NCBI RefSeq assembly: GCF_023630255.1
Contig: NZ_JALPRS010000001.1
Coordinates: forward strand, 930,001 to 994,000
Source of the DNA: Pontibacter deserti
Lineage (GTDB): Bacteria > Bacteroidota > Bacteroidia > Cytophagales > Hymenobacteraceae
DNA length: 64,000 nt
Direction: 5' to 3'
A model generated the notes under the pieces. That model searched no databases. It was not told the origin of the DNA and saw only the letters and a list, made by a program, of their open reading frames with translations. Position numbers and translations under genes: made by a program. The stretch's first letter is position 1; every line of letters begins with the position of its first letter. This document shows positions 45,740 to 55,988 of this stretch, piece after piece.

Positions 45740-46669
45740 TTATTTTAAAGCGGATACGATGTTGTTTACATTATGCCTGACCATGCCGGTATAAGTACCT
45801 GCCGGTGTTCCTGCTTCGCCAAGTGCATCAGAGTATAGGGTGCCGCCAATGTGTATATTATGTCCTTTTTTCCGGCTCCCGATTACAACTGCTTCGATGG
45901 CCTTTGGTGATACTGATGACTCTACAAACACAGCCTTTATCTTATGTTGTACTATAAAGTTTACAAGCGACGATACATCCTGCAGTCCAAATTCTGAAAC
46001 TGTGGAGATTCCCTGTAAACCGCGTACTTCTATACTATAAGCTTTGCCGAAGTACCCGAAGGCATCGTGCGCCGTTATCAGGATGCGCTGCTGCTCAGGT
46101 ATGGAGCCAATGGCTTGTTTGGTATACCTGTGCAGTTGCTCCAGTTGTTGCAGGTAATTCCGGGCGTTGGCAGCATACACTTCAGCATTCTTCGGGTCCT
46201 TGCGCTGCAATTCGCTTACCAGGTGCTGCACCACCCGCTGCCACAACGATACATCAAACCATACGTGCGGGTCATGACTATCGGCATAATCCTGGGACTG
46301 TAGCAGGTACTGTTCTGGTATTCCTTCGGCAGCAGCAACCACAGACTTAAAGCGGTTAAGCTTAGACAGTACTTCGCCCATTTTGCCTTCCAGGTGCAGC
46401 CCGTTGTAAACTATAAGGTCGGCATCTGTCAGTTTCTGTAGGTCGCCTTGCGTGGCTTTGTAGAGGTGCGGGTCCACGCCGCTGCCCATAATGGCTTCTA
46501 CGGTAGCGGCATCCCCAACTATGTGCTTCACTGCATCAGCCAGAATACCTGTAGTGGTAACCACGTACATTTTCTTATCATCGGGTACCGGACCTTTGGT
46601 TATAGTTTGCTTACAGCCCCAGCAGAGCAGGCAAACTATGAGTGTTAGCAGGAGAGAGGCGCGATACAT
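45740..46669 (-). CDS. Metal ABC substrate-binding lipoprotein (TroA-like)
   Basis: A 309-residue lipoprotein (signal ending LCWGC, Cys19). It belongs to the cluster A-I metal-binding proteins (ZnuA/TroA/PsaA). The four ligands can be read as His68 (GVDPHLY), His135 (SHDPHVW), His201 (ITAHDAFGYF) and Asp281 (LYSDALGE). A His3Asp set is that of TroA, which takes Zn and Mn, while Mn-specific PsaA/MntC have Glu at the third position. It delivers metal to the permease pair encoded downstream in this operon. Confidence 0.93.
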   Translation of the reverse strand: MYRASLLLTLIVCLLCWGCKQTITKGPVPDDKKMYVVTTTGILADAVKHIVGDAATVEAIMGSGVDPHLYKATQGDLQKLTDADLIVYNGLHLEGKMGEVLSKLNRFKSVVAAAEGIPEQYLLQSQDYADSHDPHVWFDVSLWQRVVQHLVSELQRKDPKNAEVYAANARNYLQQLEQLHRYTKQAIGSIPEQQRILITAHDAFGYFGKAYSIEVRGLQGISTVSEFGLQDVSSLVNFIVQHKIKAVFVESSVSPKAIEAVVIGSRKKGHNIHIGGTLYSDALGEAGTPAGTYTGMVRHNVNNIVSALK

Positions 46670-46687
46670 ATGTACAGATTTAATTAC

Positions 46688-47347
46688 CTAAGCAGACAGG
46701 AAAATATTACGAGCTACTTCGCTGGAAACAACCAGGTTTTTTTTATTTTCTATATTGATTTCTAGGGAACTATCGTAGGGGATCTTGTCCAGTACTTTAA
46801 CTTTGGCTCCCAGAAAAATTCCCATCTTGTCGAGGTATTGCAGGAACAGCGGCTGCGAATCATTTACACCTACTACTATGCCGGCATCATACACTTCCAT
46901 CTCAGCCAATAGCTTTTGTGGCTTCAGTTTCAGTTTACCGTCTTCAGAAGGTATAGGGTCTCCGTGCGGGTCAAATTGGGGATAACCCAGAAATTCATCC
47001 AGGCGCTTTGTGAGCAGGTCCGAGCTGATGTGTTCCAGTTCTTCGGCTACTTCGTGTACTTCGTCCCAGTTAAACTTGAGCTTCTCAACCAGGAACACTT
47101 CCCACAACCTGTGTTTGCGAATTACCTGCAGTGCCACCCGTTCGCCGGCTTCCGTCAGCGATACCCCTTTATACTTCACATAATCTACCATGCCTTTAGC
47201 GCTAAGCTTACGCAGCATATCAGTTACCGAAGCAGCCTTGGTATCTAAAGCATCCGCAATAGCATTGGTATTTACGGCATCTACGCCACCACCCGATAGC
47301 TTATAAATTGCCTTTATGTAATTCTCTTCTGTAAAGCTGTGGCTCAT
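46688..47347 (-). CDS. DtxR family metal-dependent regulator (MntR/TroR-like) with FeoA domain
   Basis: A 219-residue regulator. The winged helix (about 1-65) opens SHSFTEENYIKAIYKLSGG and includes AASVTDMLRKLSAKGMV. The dimerisation/metal domain (about 66-140) has KHRLWEVFLVEKLKFNWDEVHEVAEELEH with Glu and His ligands. The C-terminal FeoA/SH3-like domain lies at about 150-219. With Mn or Fe bound such proteins repress metal-uptake genes. It is first in the operon and ends 18 bases from the substrate-binding gene, so it most likely controls its own operon. Confidence 0.93.
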   Translation of the reverse strand: MSHSFTEENYIKAIYKLSGGGVDAVNTNAIADALDTKAASVTDMLRKLSAKGMVDYVKYKGVSLTEAGERVALQVIRKHRLWEVFLVEKLKFNWDEVHEVAEELEHISSDLLTKRLDEFLGYPQFDPHGDPIPSEDGKLKLKPQKLLAEMEVYDAGIVVGVNDSQPLFLQYLDKMGIFLGAKVKVLDKIPYDSSLEINIENKKNLVVSSEVARNIFLSA

Positions 47348-47352
47348 TCTGT

Positions 47353-47446
47353 TTAATTATGAATTATGAATTAGAAATTATGAATGAGAGGCCATAAGCT
47401 TTCTGTATCCATAATTCATAATTCATAATTCGTTATTCATAATTCT
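47353..47446. repeat. AT-rich heptamer repeats arranged as an inverted repeat
   Basis: The left arm (47353-47390) has ATTATGAATTATGAATTAGA and the right arm (47409-47446) is made of ATAATTC heptamers with one GTTATTC variant. Each arm is the complement of the other, so they could form a ~35-bp imperfect stem between fabH and the regulator gene. It may be terminator of fabH, operator or both. Confidence 0.75.
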
Positions 47447-47452
47447 AAAAAC

Positions 47453-48451
47453 TTACCAACGAACTAAGGCTGATGCCCAGGTAAAGCCGCTACCGAATGC
47501 TGCCATACATACCAGGTCACCTTCTTTTATGCGTCCTTCCTGCACGGCTTCGCTTAATGCAATAGGAACTGAGGCTGCTGTAGTGTTGCCATACTTATGA
47601 ATGTTGCTCATTACTTTGTCGGCAGGCAAGCCCATTTTCTGCTGTATATATGAGGTGATTCGCAGGTTGGCCTGGTGCGGTATAAGCATGTCTATATCAG
47701 AAGCTTTATAGCCGTTTTTGTTAAGTGCTTCTTCAATTGCTTCCGGGAAACGTGTTACAGCATGCTTGAACACCATGTTACCGTTCATGTAAGGGAAAAT
47801 CGTACCTTCATCAATCATCTGGTGCGTCAGGCGGTCTTTTTTGTTGCTGCCCGGATCAATGGTTGCCAGCTCCTCGGCAAATTCGCCATCGGCATGCAGG
47901 TGTGTAGAAAGTATACCTTTGTCGGTGCTCTCAGAAGGAGTAAGCACTACGGCGCCGGCACCATCCCCGAAAATAACCGACACATTACGTCCGCGTGTAG
48001 AGAAATCTAAGCCGCTTGAGTGAATTTCGGAACCTACCACCAATACATTGTTATACATTCCGGTCTTGATAAACTGATCTGCAACCGAAAGCGCATAGAT
48101 GAAGCCTGAGCACTGGTTACGTACATCCAACGCAGGAATTTCTTTCAGGCCAAGTTCACGCTGCAATAATACGCCAGAGCCAGGGAAAACATAATCAGGG
48201 CTAAGGGTAGCAAATACAATCATGTCGAGATTAGTAGCTTCAAGCCCGGCATTTTTAAGAGCCATACGGGCTGCATTGGCACCCATGTTGGCAGTTGTGT
48301 CTGTTCCTTCAGTAAAGTAGCGGCGCTCCACTATACCTGTACGCTCTCGGATCCACTCATCAGAAGTGTCCATGATCTTCTCCAGGTCTTTGTTGGTTAC
48401 TACTCTTTCAGGTACATAATGGCCAACGCCAGCTATTTTTGAATTACGCAT
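47453..48451 (-). CDS. fabH: 3-oxoacyl-[acyl-carrier-protein] synthase III (KAS III, FabH)
   Basis: A 332-residue condensing enzyme that joins acetyl-CoA (or branched starters) to malonyl-ACP to begin fatty-acid synthesis. The triad is present: Cys114 in RNQCSGF, His259 in IPHQANLR and Asn289 in YGNTTAAS. The C-terminal FGSGFTWASALVRW is typical. Length is normal. It is not in the plsX/fabH cluster usual elsewhere; the metal regulator follows after a repeat-filled gap. Confidence 0.97.
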   Translation of the reverse strand: MRNSKIAGVGHYVPERVVTNKDLEKIMDTSDEWIRERTGIVERRYFTEGTDTTANMGANAARMALKNAGLEATNLDMIVFATLSPDYVFPGSGVLLQRELGLKEIPALDVRNQCSGFIYALSVADQFIKTGMYNNVLVVGSEIHSSGLDFSTRGRNVSVIFGDGAGAVVLTPSESTDKGILSTHLHADGEFAEELATIDPGSNKKDRLTHQMIDEGTIFPYMNGNMVFKHAVTRFPEAIEEALNKNGYKASDIDMLIPHQANLRITSYIQQKMGLPADKVMSNIHKYGNTTAASVPIALSEAVQEGRIKEGDLVCMAAFGSGFTWASALVRW

Positions 48452-48471
48452 AGTTATAGTTGTTTTCGTTT

Positions 48472-48479
48472 CAAATATA
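48472..48479 (-). promoter_or_regulatory. Candidate -7 element of fabH
   Basis: On the minus strand this reads TATATTTG, an exact match to TAnnTTTG, 20 bases before the fabH ATG. The -33 TTG is not clear. Confidence 0.4.
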
Positions 48480-48532
48480 CTGTTATATTCTAGATTTAGA
48501 TTCGTCTAAAAATAAATTTATTTTATTATGCT

Positions 48533-49669
48533 TTATAAAGTCTGCTGTAAAAGCCTCTGAACTATCGTTACTAATTTGCCTTCTTCCTGCTCCCAGAAGA
48601 TATCTGCTGGTATTCCTGATGTATAAAATTTATTTTCATAAAGTGCTAATAATAAGCTTGAAATGCTGTGGTGATTAAAGTTTATGCTTAAGCCTGCCTT
48701 TGCTTCTGATAACAAATTATCCCACAATGGGTTTTGCTTCATAAGTATGGGTAGGCCATAAGCCATATACTCGTAAAGTTTGGTAGGGATACACCTGAAC
48801 GTGCTGGGGTTAGGCTGATATGGTAACAAACCTATATCATGCGTAGCGATAGCCTGAAGTATAGCCTGGTGTGGTACGAGCTTATCACCTCCTATTAAAG
48901 TAATATAAGGTTTACCAAGTATAGCCTGCTGTAGTTTTTGTAAAGTTTGAGTATGTGCGCAGTAGCCAATTATAGTTAATGTTACATCAGCATTTGTCTT
49001 ATGCAGTTCCTCAGCCAGCCGCACTGCTTCAAAAATCCCATAGAGGCTGGAGATGGTACCTGAATAAAGTAACTTTAATTTATCTCTGTTTACTTGAACT
49101 GGTGTAGCAGGCTTGATGTAGTTTGTACCTGGTTTATACTTGTTCTCCAGAATTGTAAAACGGTCCTCTATAAAAGGCAGCTCCTGTGCATAGCTTTGTT
49201 CTGCCAGCAGGAAATGGTCTATTCTGGAGGCAGTCAGTTGTTCTATACTTCTTACTCCTGTTGCCAATACTCTTTTAAGTATAGGGTGGTAAGTGTCCTG
49301 CGCCGTAAGGTTCAGGCTATAGTTTTCCTGCACATCATAGATCAGTTTGCATTTATACTTGCGGGAGTAGTACCAGGCAGCCAAAAGCAGTTCGTGGGTA
49401 CAAACTATAATAAGGTCAGGTTTTATACTTTGCAGCAGCTTCAGGAATTTACGTTGGGCTGTAAACCGGCTTATACTTAATCTGCGGAATGAAAAGACAG
49501 GATGCAGCTGCACATTAGAAGGTATACCGGCAGGAGCAGGAGCTTCGAAGCCGGCAATATGAACCTGTGTATATGGCAGCTTGCTCAGCGAAAGCCCCAG
49601 CTTCTCATACATACGGGTATCGTTAATGGGTTTTAGTAACGAAGCAAGCAGAATTCTCTTTTCAGACAT
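48533..49669 (-). CDS. Glycosyltransferase family 4-like protein
   Basis: A 378-residue GT-B-fold enzyme. The N-terminal acceptor domain runs to ~190; DVQENY lies at ~125. The C-terminal donor domain has KLLYSGTISSLYGI, TIIGYCAH and the nucleotide-sugar motif PTKLYEYMAYGLPIL. It would move a sugar from a nucleotide donor to a cell-surface glycan or lipid; acceptor unknown. No other glycan genes are adjacent. It lies upstream of fabH, with the stop 81 bases from that gene's start. Confidence 0.88.
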   Translation of the reverse strand: MSEKRILLASLLKPINDTRMYEKLGLSLSKLPYTQVHIAGFEAPAPAGIPSNVQLHPVFSFRRLSISRFTAQRKFLKLLQSIKPDLIIVCTHELLLAAWYYSRKYKCKLIYDVQENYSLNLTAQDTYHPILKRVLATGVRSIEQLTASRIDHFLLAEQSYAQELPFIEDRFTILENKYKPGTNYIKPATPVQVNRDKLKLLYSGTISSLYGIFEAVRLAEELHKTNADVTLTIIGYCAHTQTLQKLQQAILGKPYITLIGGDKLVPHQAILQAIATHDIGLLPYQPNPSTFRCIPTKLYEYMAYGLPILMKQNPLWDNLLSEAKAGLSINFNHHSISSLLLALYENKFYTSGIPADIFWEQEEGKLVTIVQRLLQQTL

Positions 49670-49718
49670 CGGTTAAATTTAATACTTTTACGCATTATTC
49701 AACATCAACAATAAATAG

Positions 49719-50531
49719 ATGGCGCTTCAGACTATAATAGAACAAGCCTGGGAAAACAGAGCTTTGTTGCAGGAGCAGGCTACTGTAGATGCAGTACGTG
49801 CGGTAATAGAAGAATTAGATAAAGGAAGAATCCGGGTGGCGGAGCCGGTTGGCGACGAATGGAAGGTAAATGAGTGGGTAAAGAAAGCCGTACTTATGTA
49901 CTTCCCGATTCAGGCCATGAAAACCATAGAAGTAGGGCCTTTCGAGTTTCATGATAAGATTGCCCTTAAAACAAACTATGCAGCGCAGGGTGTCCGTGTA
50001 GTGCCTCACGCCATAGCACGTTATGGCTCGTTCCTGGAGAAAGGTGTGATCATGATGCCATCTTATGTAAACATTGGTGCTTATGTAGGTGAAGGTACTA
50101 TGGTTGATACCTGGGCAACAGTAGGTAGCTGTTCACAGGTTGGTAAAAACGTACACCTGAGCGGTGGTGTTGGTCTGGGTGGCGTATTGGAGCCTGTTCA
50201 GGCTGCTCCGGTTATCATTGAAGATGGTGCCTTTATCGGATCGAGAAGTATATTGGTGGAAGGTTGCCGTATTGGTAAAGAAGCCGTTATCGGTGCCGGT
50301 GTAACTATAACCGGTAGCTCAAAAATTATCGACGTGACAGGCAGCGAGCCTAAAGAGTATAAAGGTTATGTACCGCCGCGTGCTGTGGTTATACCTGGTT
50401 CTTACACCAAGAAATTCCCTGCCGGCGATTTCCAGGTACCTTGTGCCCTGATCATCGGTCAGCGTAAAGAAAGCACTGACCTGAAAACATCATTGAACGA
50501 TGCACTGCGCGATAACGCTGTAGCAGTTTAG
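49719..50531 (+). CDS. dapD: 2,3,4,5-tetrahydropyridine-2,6-dicarboxylate N-succinyltransferase (DapD)
   Basis: A 270-residue left-handed beta-helix acyltransferase of the succinylase branch of diaminopimelate and lysine synthesis. An N-terminal helical domain (1-100) precedes hexapeptide repeats (about 105-235: GAYVGEGTMVDTWATVGSCSQVGKNVHLSGGVGLGGVLEP). The C-terminal part has PRAVVIPGSYTKKFPAG. Length is normal. It is monocistronic, diverges from the glycosyltransferase and ends at a strong hairpin. Confidence 0.96.
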   Translation: MALQTIIEQAWENRALLQEQATVDAVRAVIEELDKGRIRVAEPVGDEWKVNEWVKKAVLMYFPIQAMKTIEVGPFEFHDKIALKTNYAAQGVRVVPHAIARYGSFLEKGVIMMPSYVNIGAYVGEGTMVDTWATVGSCSQVGKNVHLSGGVGLGGVLEPVQAAPVIIEDGAFIGSRSILVEGCRIGKEAVIGAGVTITGSSKIIDVTGSEPKEYKGYVPPRAVVIPGSYTKKFPAGDFQVPCALIIGQRKESTDLKTSLNDALRDNAVAV

Positions 50532-50569
50532 TACAGTGAACAGTTAGCAGTTAACAATTTTTGTAAAAG

Positions 50570-50604
50570 AAGAAGGCCTTTGCTATAGTAGCAAAGGCCT
50601 TCTT
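50570..50604. terminator. Bidirectional terminator between dapD and the VOC gene
   Basis: AAGAAGGCCTTTGCTA pairs with TAGCAAAGGCCTTCTT around a short loop; TTTATTTTG follows. Confidence 0.92.
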
Positions 50605-50643
50605 TATTTTGTCAGAAACAGATTAAAGTTAACTGATAATTGA

Positions 50644-51036
50644 TTACTGTCTTGAGTGAAAGGCGATTCGGTTGCCTTCGGTATCCAGTACCAAGCACAT
50701 ATAGCCGATTTCTTCGGTGATAATTGTTTTCTCCTTAAGTAACTTTCCACCTGCAGCTTCAACTTTAGCTAGTTCATTTGCTAGATCACCGGAAGGTGAG
50801 GAGAAGTAAACAATCGTACCATCAGCTGAAGGTTTGTAAAGGTCTTCGTTCTTCACTAAAGAACCGGATGCTCCCATACCATTGTCGCTCCACGGGAACC
50901 AGGCCATTTCTTCGTTTCCAAATTGCTGGCTCTCCAGTTCAAACCCAAACACTGTACTATAAAACTTAATGGCGCGTGGCATGTCGGTAACTGGTATCTC
51001 AAACCAGCCAACTACGTTGTTTTTCTCCTGGCTCAT
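50644..51036 (-). CDS. VOC family (glyoxalase-like) protein
   Basis: A 130-residue protein of two beta-alpha-beta-beta-beta units (about 8-60 and 70-128). It begins VVGWFEIPVTDMPRAIKFYSTVFGF and ends IGYMCLVLDTEGNRIAFHS. The family includes glyoxalases, epimerases and resistance proteins; two to three possible metal ligands are visible (Glu, His) but the reaction is unknown. It starts one base past the stop codon of the 3-hydroxybutyryl-CoA dehydrogenase gene, so the two are cotranscribed. Confidence 0.85.
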   Translation of the reverse strand: MSQEKNNVVGWFEIPVTDMPRAIKFYSTVFGFELESQQFGNEEMAWFPWSDNGMGASGSLVKNEDLYKPSADGTIVYFSSPSGDLANELAKVEAAGGKLLKEKTIITEEIGYMCLVLDTEGNRIAFHSRQ

Positions 51037-51037
51037 T

Positions 51038-51931
51038 TTAACGCTTCTTAAAACGATCAGCTACTACCAGTTCTTTACTGCCGTGCGTCCAGGAGTAGAA
51101 GCCTTGCCCGGTTTTCACACCTTTGTGGCCCGCCTGTACCATGTTTACCAGAAGCGGACATGGCGCATATTTAGGATTACCAAAGCCATCGTGCAGTACA
51201 TTAAGTATAGATAAACACACATCCAGACCTATAAAGTCGGCCAGTTGCAGCGGGCCCATCGGGTGCGCCATGCCTAACTTCATAATGGTATCAATTTCTT
51301 CTACACCCGCTACGCCTTCATATAAACTATAGATCGCTTCGTTGATCATCGGCATCAGGATACGGTTAGCCACAAAACCAGGGTAATCGTTGCACTCTGT
51401 TGGCACTTTGCCCAGTTGCAGCGAAATATCCATTATTTGTTGCGTAACTTCATCAGAAGTAGAATAGCCACGAATGATCTCTACCAGCTTCATTACCGGA
51501 ACCGGGTTCATGAAGTGCATGCCAATTACTTTATCAGGTCTGTCAGTAACAGATGCAATTTTTGTAATTGAGATAGAGGAGGTGTTGCTGGCAAGTATAG
51601 CTTCAGGCTTGGTAAAGCTGTTCAGGTCTCGGAAGATCTTCAGTTTAAGGTCTACGTTCTCTGTGGCAGCTTCCACAACAAGGTCAGCTTCTCTTACACC
51701 TTCCTGCATATTTGTGAAGGTGGTAATGTTATCTAACGTATGTTTTTTCTGCTCTTCAGTCAGGTTGCCTTTGGCGATAATGCGGTCTAAGTTTTTAGAG
51801 ATAGTTCCTAAAGCTTTATTCAATGCTTCTTCTGATATATCTACCAGGGCTACCTGGAAACCATTCTGTGCAAAAACATGAGCAATACCGTTGCCCATTG
51901 TGCCTGACCCAATTACTGCGACTTTCTTCAT
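51038..51931 (-). CDS. 3-hydroxybutyryl-CoA dehydrogenase
   Basis: A 297-residue enzyme that interconverts acetoacetyl-CoA and 3-hydroxybutyryl-CoA with NAD(P). The Rossmann motif is GSGTMGNGIAHVFAQ (8-22). The HCDH signature and catalytic His lie in IGMHFMNPVPVMKLVEII; NDYPGFVANRILMPMINEA follows. The C-terminal domain has MAHPMGPLQLADFIGLD. Length is typical of the short PaaH/Hbd type. A candidate -7 element is 35 bases upstream. Confidence 0.95.
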   Translation of the reverse strand: MKKVAVIGSGTMGNGIAHVFAQNGFQVALVDISEEALNKALGTISKNLDRIIAKGNLTEEQKKHTLDNITTFTNMQEGVREADLVVEAATENVDLKLKIFRDLNSFTKPEAILASNTSSISITKIASVTDRPDKVIGMHFMNPVPVMKLVEIIRGYSTSDEVTQQIMDISLQLGKVPTECNDYPGFVANRILMPMINEAIYSLYEGVAGVEEIDTIMKLGMAHPMGPLQLADFIGLDVCLSILNVLHDGFGNPKYAPCPLLVNMVQAGHKGVKTGQGFYSWTHGSKELVVADRFKKR

Positions 51932-52346
51932 AGGTTGTTTAAACGTATAGTTTGGTAATCTATGACAAAGCTAAAATAAAATCTCTTATTCTACAGATAT
52001 ATTCAGTGCAGTCTTAGTATACTTCAATATTGTGTATGATATGGGCTTTTGATAAGGCCAGATATTTAAAACGCAGCGCAATTATTTGAACCAGCTATTG
52101 GTAGCATGTTATGGCTATGTTTAAGTAATTATAAGGTGTTTGAGATATAGCTAGTTATGATTTGAAAAGGAAAGTAAGGATTTGGTGGATTAAAGGTTGT
52201 AACATTAGTTTATTTTATAAAAAGTGATCGCTCAATACATCCTTTATAATATATATGCGTAAAAGCTTAAACAAAAAAGTACAACTGCTGTGCTTAATCT
52301 AGACGTGATAAGGAGCAGTTGCCGATAAACTAAACTGAAAATAACA
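51932..52346. other. Intergenic region between divergent genes
   Basis: About 415 AT-rich bases. The only recognisable site is the -7 element at 51966-51973 for the dehydrogenase gene. No gene is supported. Confidence 0.5.
51966..51973 (-). promoter_or_regulatory. Candidate -7 element of the 3-hydroxybutyryl-CoA dehydrogenase gene
   Basis: On the minus strand this is TAGCTTTG, an exact TAnnTTTG match; no clear -33 partner is visible. Confidence 0.4.
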
Positions 52347-52499
52347 ATGGGAAATTTACTTTATATTATAGCCGTAGTGCTTATAATTTTCTGGCTCATC
52401 GGTTTCTTAGGATTCCCGGATGCTGTTGGTGGCATTATTCACGTGTTGCTTGTACTTGCTGTAATAGCTGTGCTGCTGCGACTGATACGGGGAGTCTAA
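52347..52499 (+). CDS. Lmo0937 family small membrane protein, copy 1 (50 aa)
   Basis: A 50-residue protein with two hydrophobic helices (about 4-24 and 30-46) and a short loop. MGNLLYIIAVVLIIFWLIGF, FPDAVGG and the basic end LIRG are hallmarks of the Lmo0937 (DUF5670) family of stress-related small membrane proteins. Function is unknown. It is followed 66 bases on by a near-identical copy, so this is a tandem duplication. Confidence 0.88.
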   Translation: MGNLLYIIAVVLIIFWLIGFLGFPDAVGGIIHVLLVLAVIAVLLRLIRGV

Positions 52500-52565
52500 C
52501 TTCAATTCAGAATAAACGTTAATACTAAAAAAGTACTTTACAACCTACATTAAACAATTAAAACT

Positions 52566-52715
52566 ATGGGAAATTTATTGTATATTATAGCAGTTATCCT
52601 TGTGATTTTCTGGCTTATCGGTTTCTTGGGATTCCCTGATGCCGTTGGTGGTCTGATTCACATTCTATTAGTAATCGCCGTTATCATGGTACTGTTACGC
52701 CTTATAAGGGGCTAA
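52566..52715 (+). CDS. Lmo0937 family small membrane protein, copy 2 (49 aa)
   Basis: A 49-residue duplicate of the gene at 52347. It keeps MGNLLYIIAV, FWLIGFLGFPDAVGG and LLRLIRG with a few conservative changes, mostly isoleucine, valine and methionine swaps in the second helix. Sequence divergence is higher at third codon positions, suggesting selection on the protein. A terminator follows 28 bases on. Confidence 0.88.
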   Translation: MGNLLYIIAVILVIFWLIGFLGFPDAVGGLIHILLVIAVIMVLLRLIRG

Positions 52716-52743
52716 CGGAACATTGATCTATACACACGAAAGT

Positions 52744-52774
52744 AAAAGGACTGCCCTGTAAGGCAGTCCTTTTT
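52744..52774. terminator. Bidirectional terminator
   Basis: AAAAGGACTGCC pairs with GGCAGTCCTTTT around a short loop between the second Lmo0937 gene and the convergent beta-barrel gene. Confidence 0.9.
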
Positions 52775-52797
52775 ATATTTTATACTCCAATGCTTAA

Positions 52798-53517
52798 TTA
52801 ACGTCTGAAAGGCAGATTTATACCTGCTCTGATAACCGGATTACTGTAAGGATTAACCGGATCGTCATTTACATTGTAGAGCAACAACAAATCAAAAGAG
52901 GCTTTGTCGCTGATACGCTGTCGGTATCCACCTCCAAACATAGGCATTGTCAGGTTTTTGCGGTGTTTCTCATATGTTGAGGGCGACGTTAAGATCAGGT
53001 ATTCACGGCTTAATACTTCTACTTCGGCATGTGCCAGTAAAGCACCATCTCCAATATCAAAGAGTTCTACTTGCGTAAAAGCACGTCCGCCATAATTATG
53101 TAATGAAATACCTCCATCACTTATAAAATGGTAGACAGCACCTGTACCTATACTCAACTTGTCTGTTATTTTATACCCAATTATAGGAAGCAGGGTAATG
53201 TTGGTATAACTGCCGAATTGTAAACCAAGGCTACCTCCAAAGTATAGCTTATCTATAAAGTCTTCCTCTTCTTTTATTTCTTCCTGCTGCGCTACAACTT
53301 CAGGCTGTTGCTGTACCGGAGGTTTAGGCTGTACCTGTGGTTGTTTTTTAGGTGGTGTATAAACCGGTTGTTCGTTACCCGGAGGGCCGGTAGGCAACGC
53401 AGGCTTGCGCTTAACAGTGTCAGGTTCTACCTGTGCCAGCACACTCAGGCTGCAGCACAAAAAAAAGCAAAGTGCCAGCAGGCACTTTGCATAAAGAGGA
53501 GTCGTTTTAGCAGACAT
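52798..53517 (-). CDS. Exported beta-barrel-like hypothetical protein with proline-rich linker
   Basis: A 239-residue protein. The signal peptide ends near LSVLAQ (residue ~29). A Pro/Gln-rich linker (about 36-75, KKQPQVQPKPPVQQQPE) precedes a C-terminal domain of alternating strands (YFGGSLGLQFGSYTNITLLPIIGYKITDKLSIGTGAVYHF) ending in an aromatic-rich strand, suggesting an outer-membrane barrel. No family is recognised. It is directly downstream of the ABC-F gene, 7 bases between, so probably cotranscribed. Confidence 0.7.
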   Translation of the reverse strand: MSAKTTPLYAKCLLALCFFLCCSLSVLAQVEPDTVKRKPALPTGPPGNEQPVYTPPKKQPQVQPKPPVQQQPEVVAQQEEIKEEEDFIDKLYFGGSLGLQFGSYTNITLLPIIGYKITDKLSIGTGAVYHFISDGGISLHNYGGRAFTQVELFDIGDGALLAHAEVEVLSREYLILTSPSTYEKHRKNLTMPMFGGGYRQRISDKASFDLLLLYNVNDDPVNPYSNPVIRAGINLPFRR

Positions 53518-53524
53518 ATAGGTG

Positions 53525-55481
<1,957 letters not shown>

Positions 55482-55952
55482 ATGGCAACTGGAAAAATAT
55501 CTTATCAGAATGTGTCGATCAAATATGGCATCCTGGTTGGAATTGCACACATTGTTTACTTTTTGATAATGGGTGTTCTTGGATTACATGATGTTATTGA
55601 ACTCTCTTTTATAAGTGGTCTTTTCCTGGTTATAGGTATCATAATTGCAATTTCAAAATTCAAGCGTTTAAGTCATGGTGCAATACGCTATTTTGAAGGA
55701 CTGGGAATAGGAGCTACGGTAGGTGTGGTGTCATCTGTAATCTTGGCTATATTTCTTGCTATTTATATAAGTGTTTTTGACGCAACTTACCTGGAGAACC
55801 TGCAGGCAAGTGCGCTGTTCCCTGAAAGTATATCGCTGCTCTCGCTGATGTTACTGACTGTTATATATGGTACCATTCCCGGCTTCTTTATTGCCTTTAT
55901 TGCAATGCAGTGGTTTAAGCGGGAAGGTCATTCAATGCCGGAGCGTGTATAA
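55482..55952 (+). CDS. DUF4199 family membrane protein, first of a tandem pair
   Basis: A 156-residue protein with four hydrophobic helices (about 15-36, 43-60, 75-98, 122-146). The pattern KYGILVGIAHIVYFLIMGVLGL, a Gly/Tyr-rich loop (HGAIRYFEGLGIGATVG) and the closing MQWFK is typical of DUF4199, a Bacteroidota family with no known function. The second copy begins 36 bases after its stop; the two are probably cotranscribed. Confidence 0.8.
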   Translation: MATGKISYQNVSIKYGILVGIAHIVYFLIMGVLGLHDVIELSFISGLFLVIGIIIAISKFKRLSHGAIRYFEGLGIGATVGVVSSVILAIFLAIYISVFDATYLENLQASALFPESISLLSLMLLTVIYGTIPGFFIAFIAMQWFKREGHSMPERV

Positions 55953-55988
55953 TTACCATAATTATTAACTCTTAGCAGCTGCAACCCC

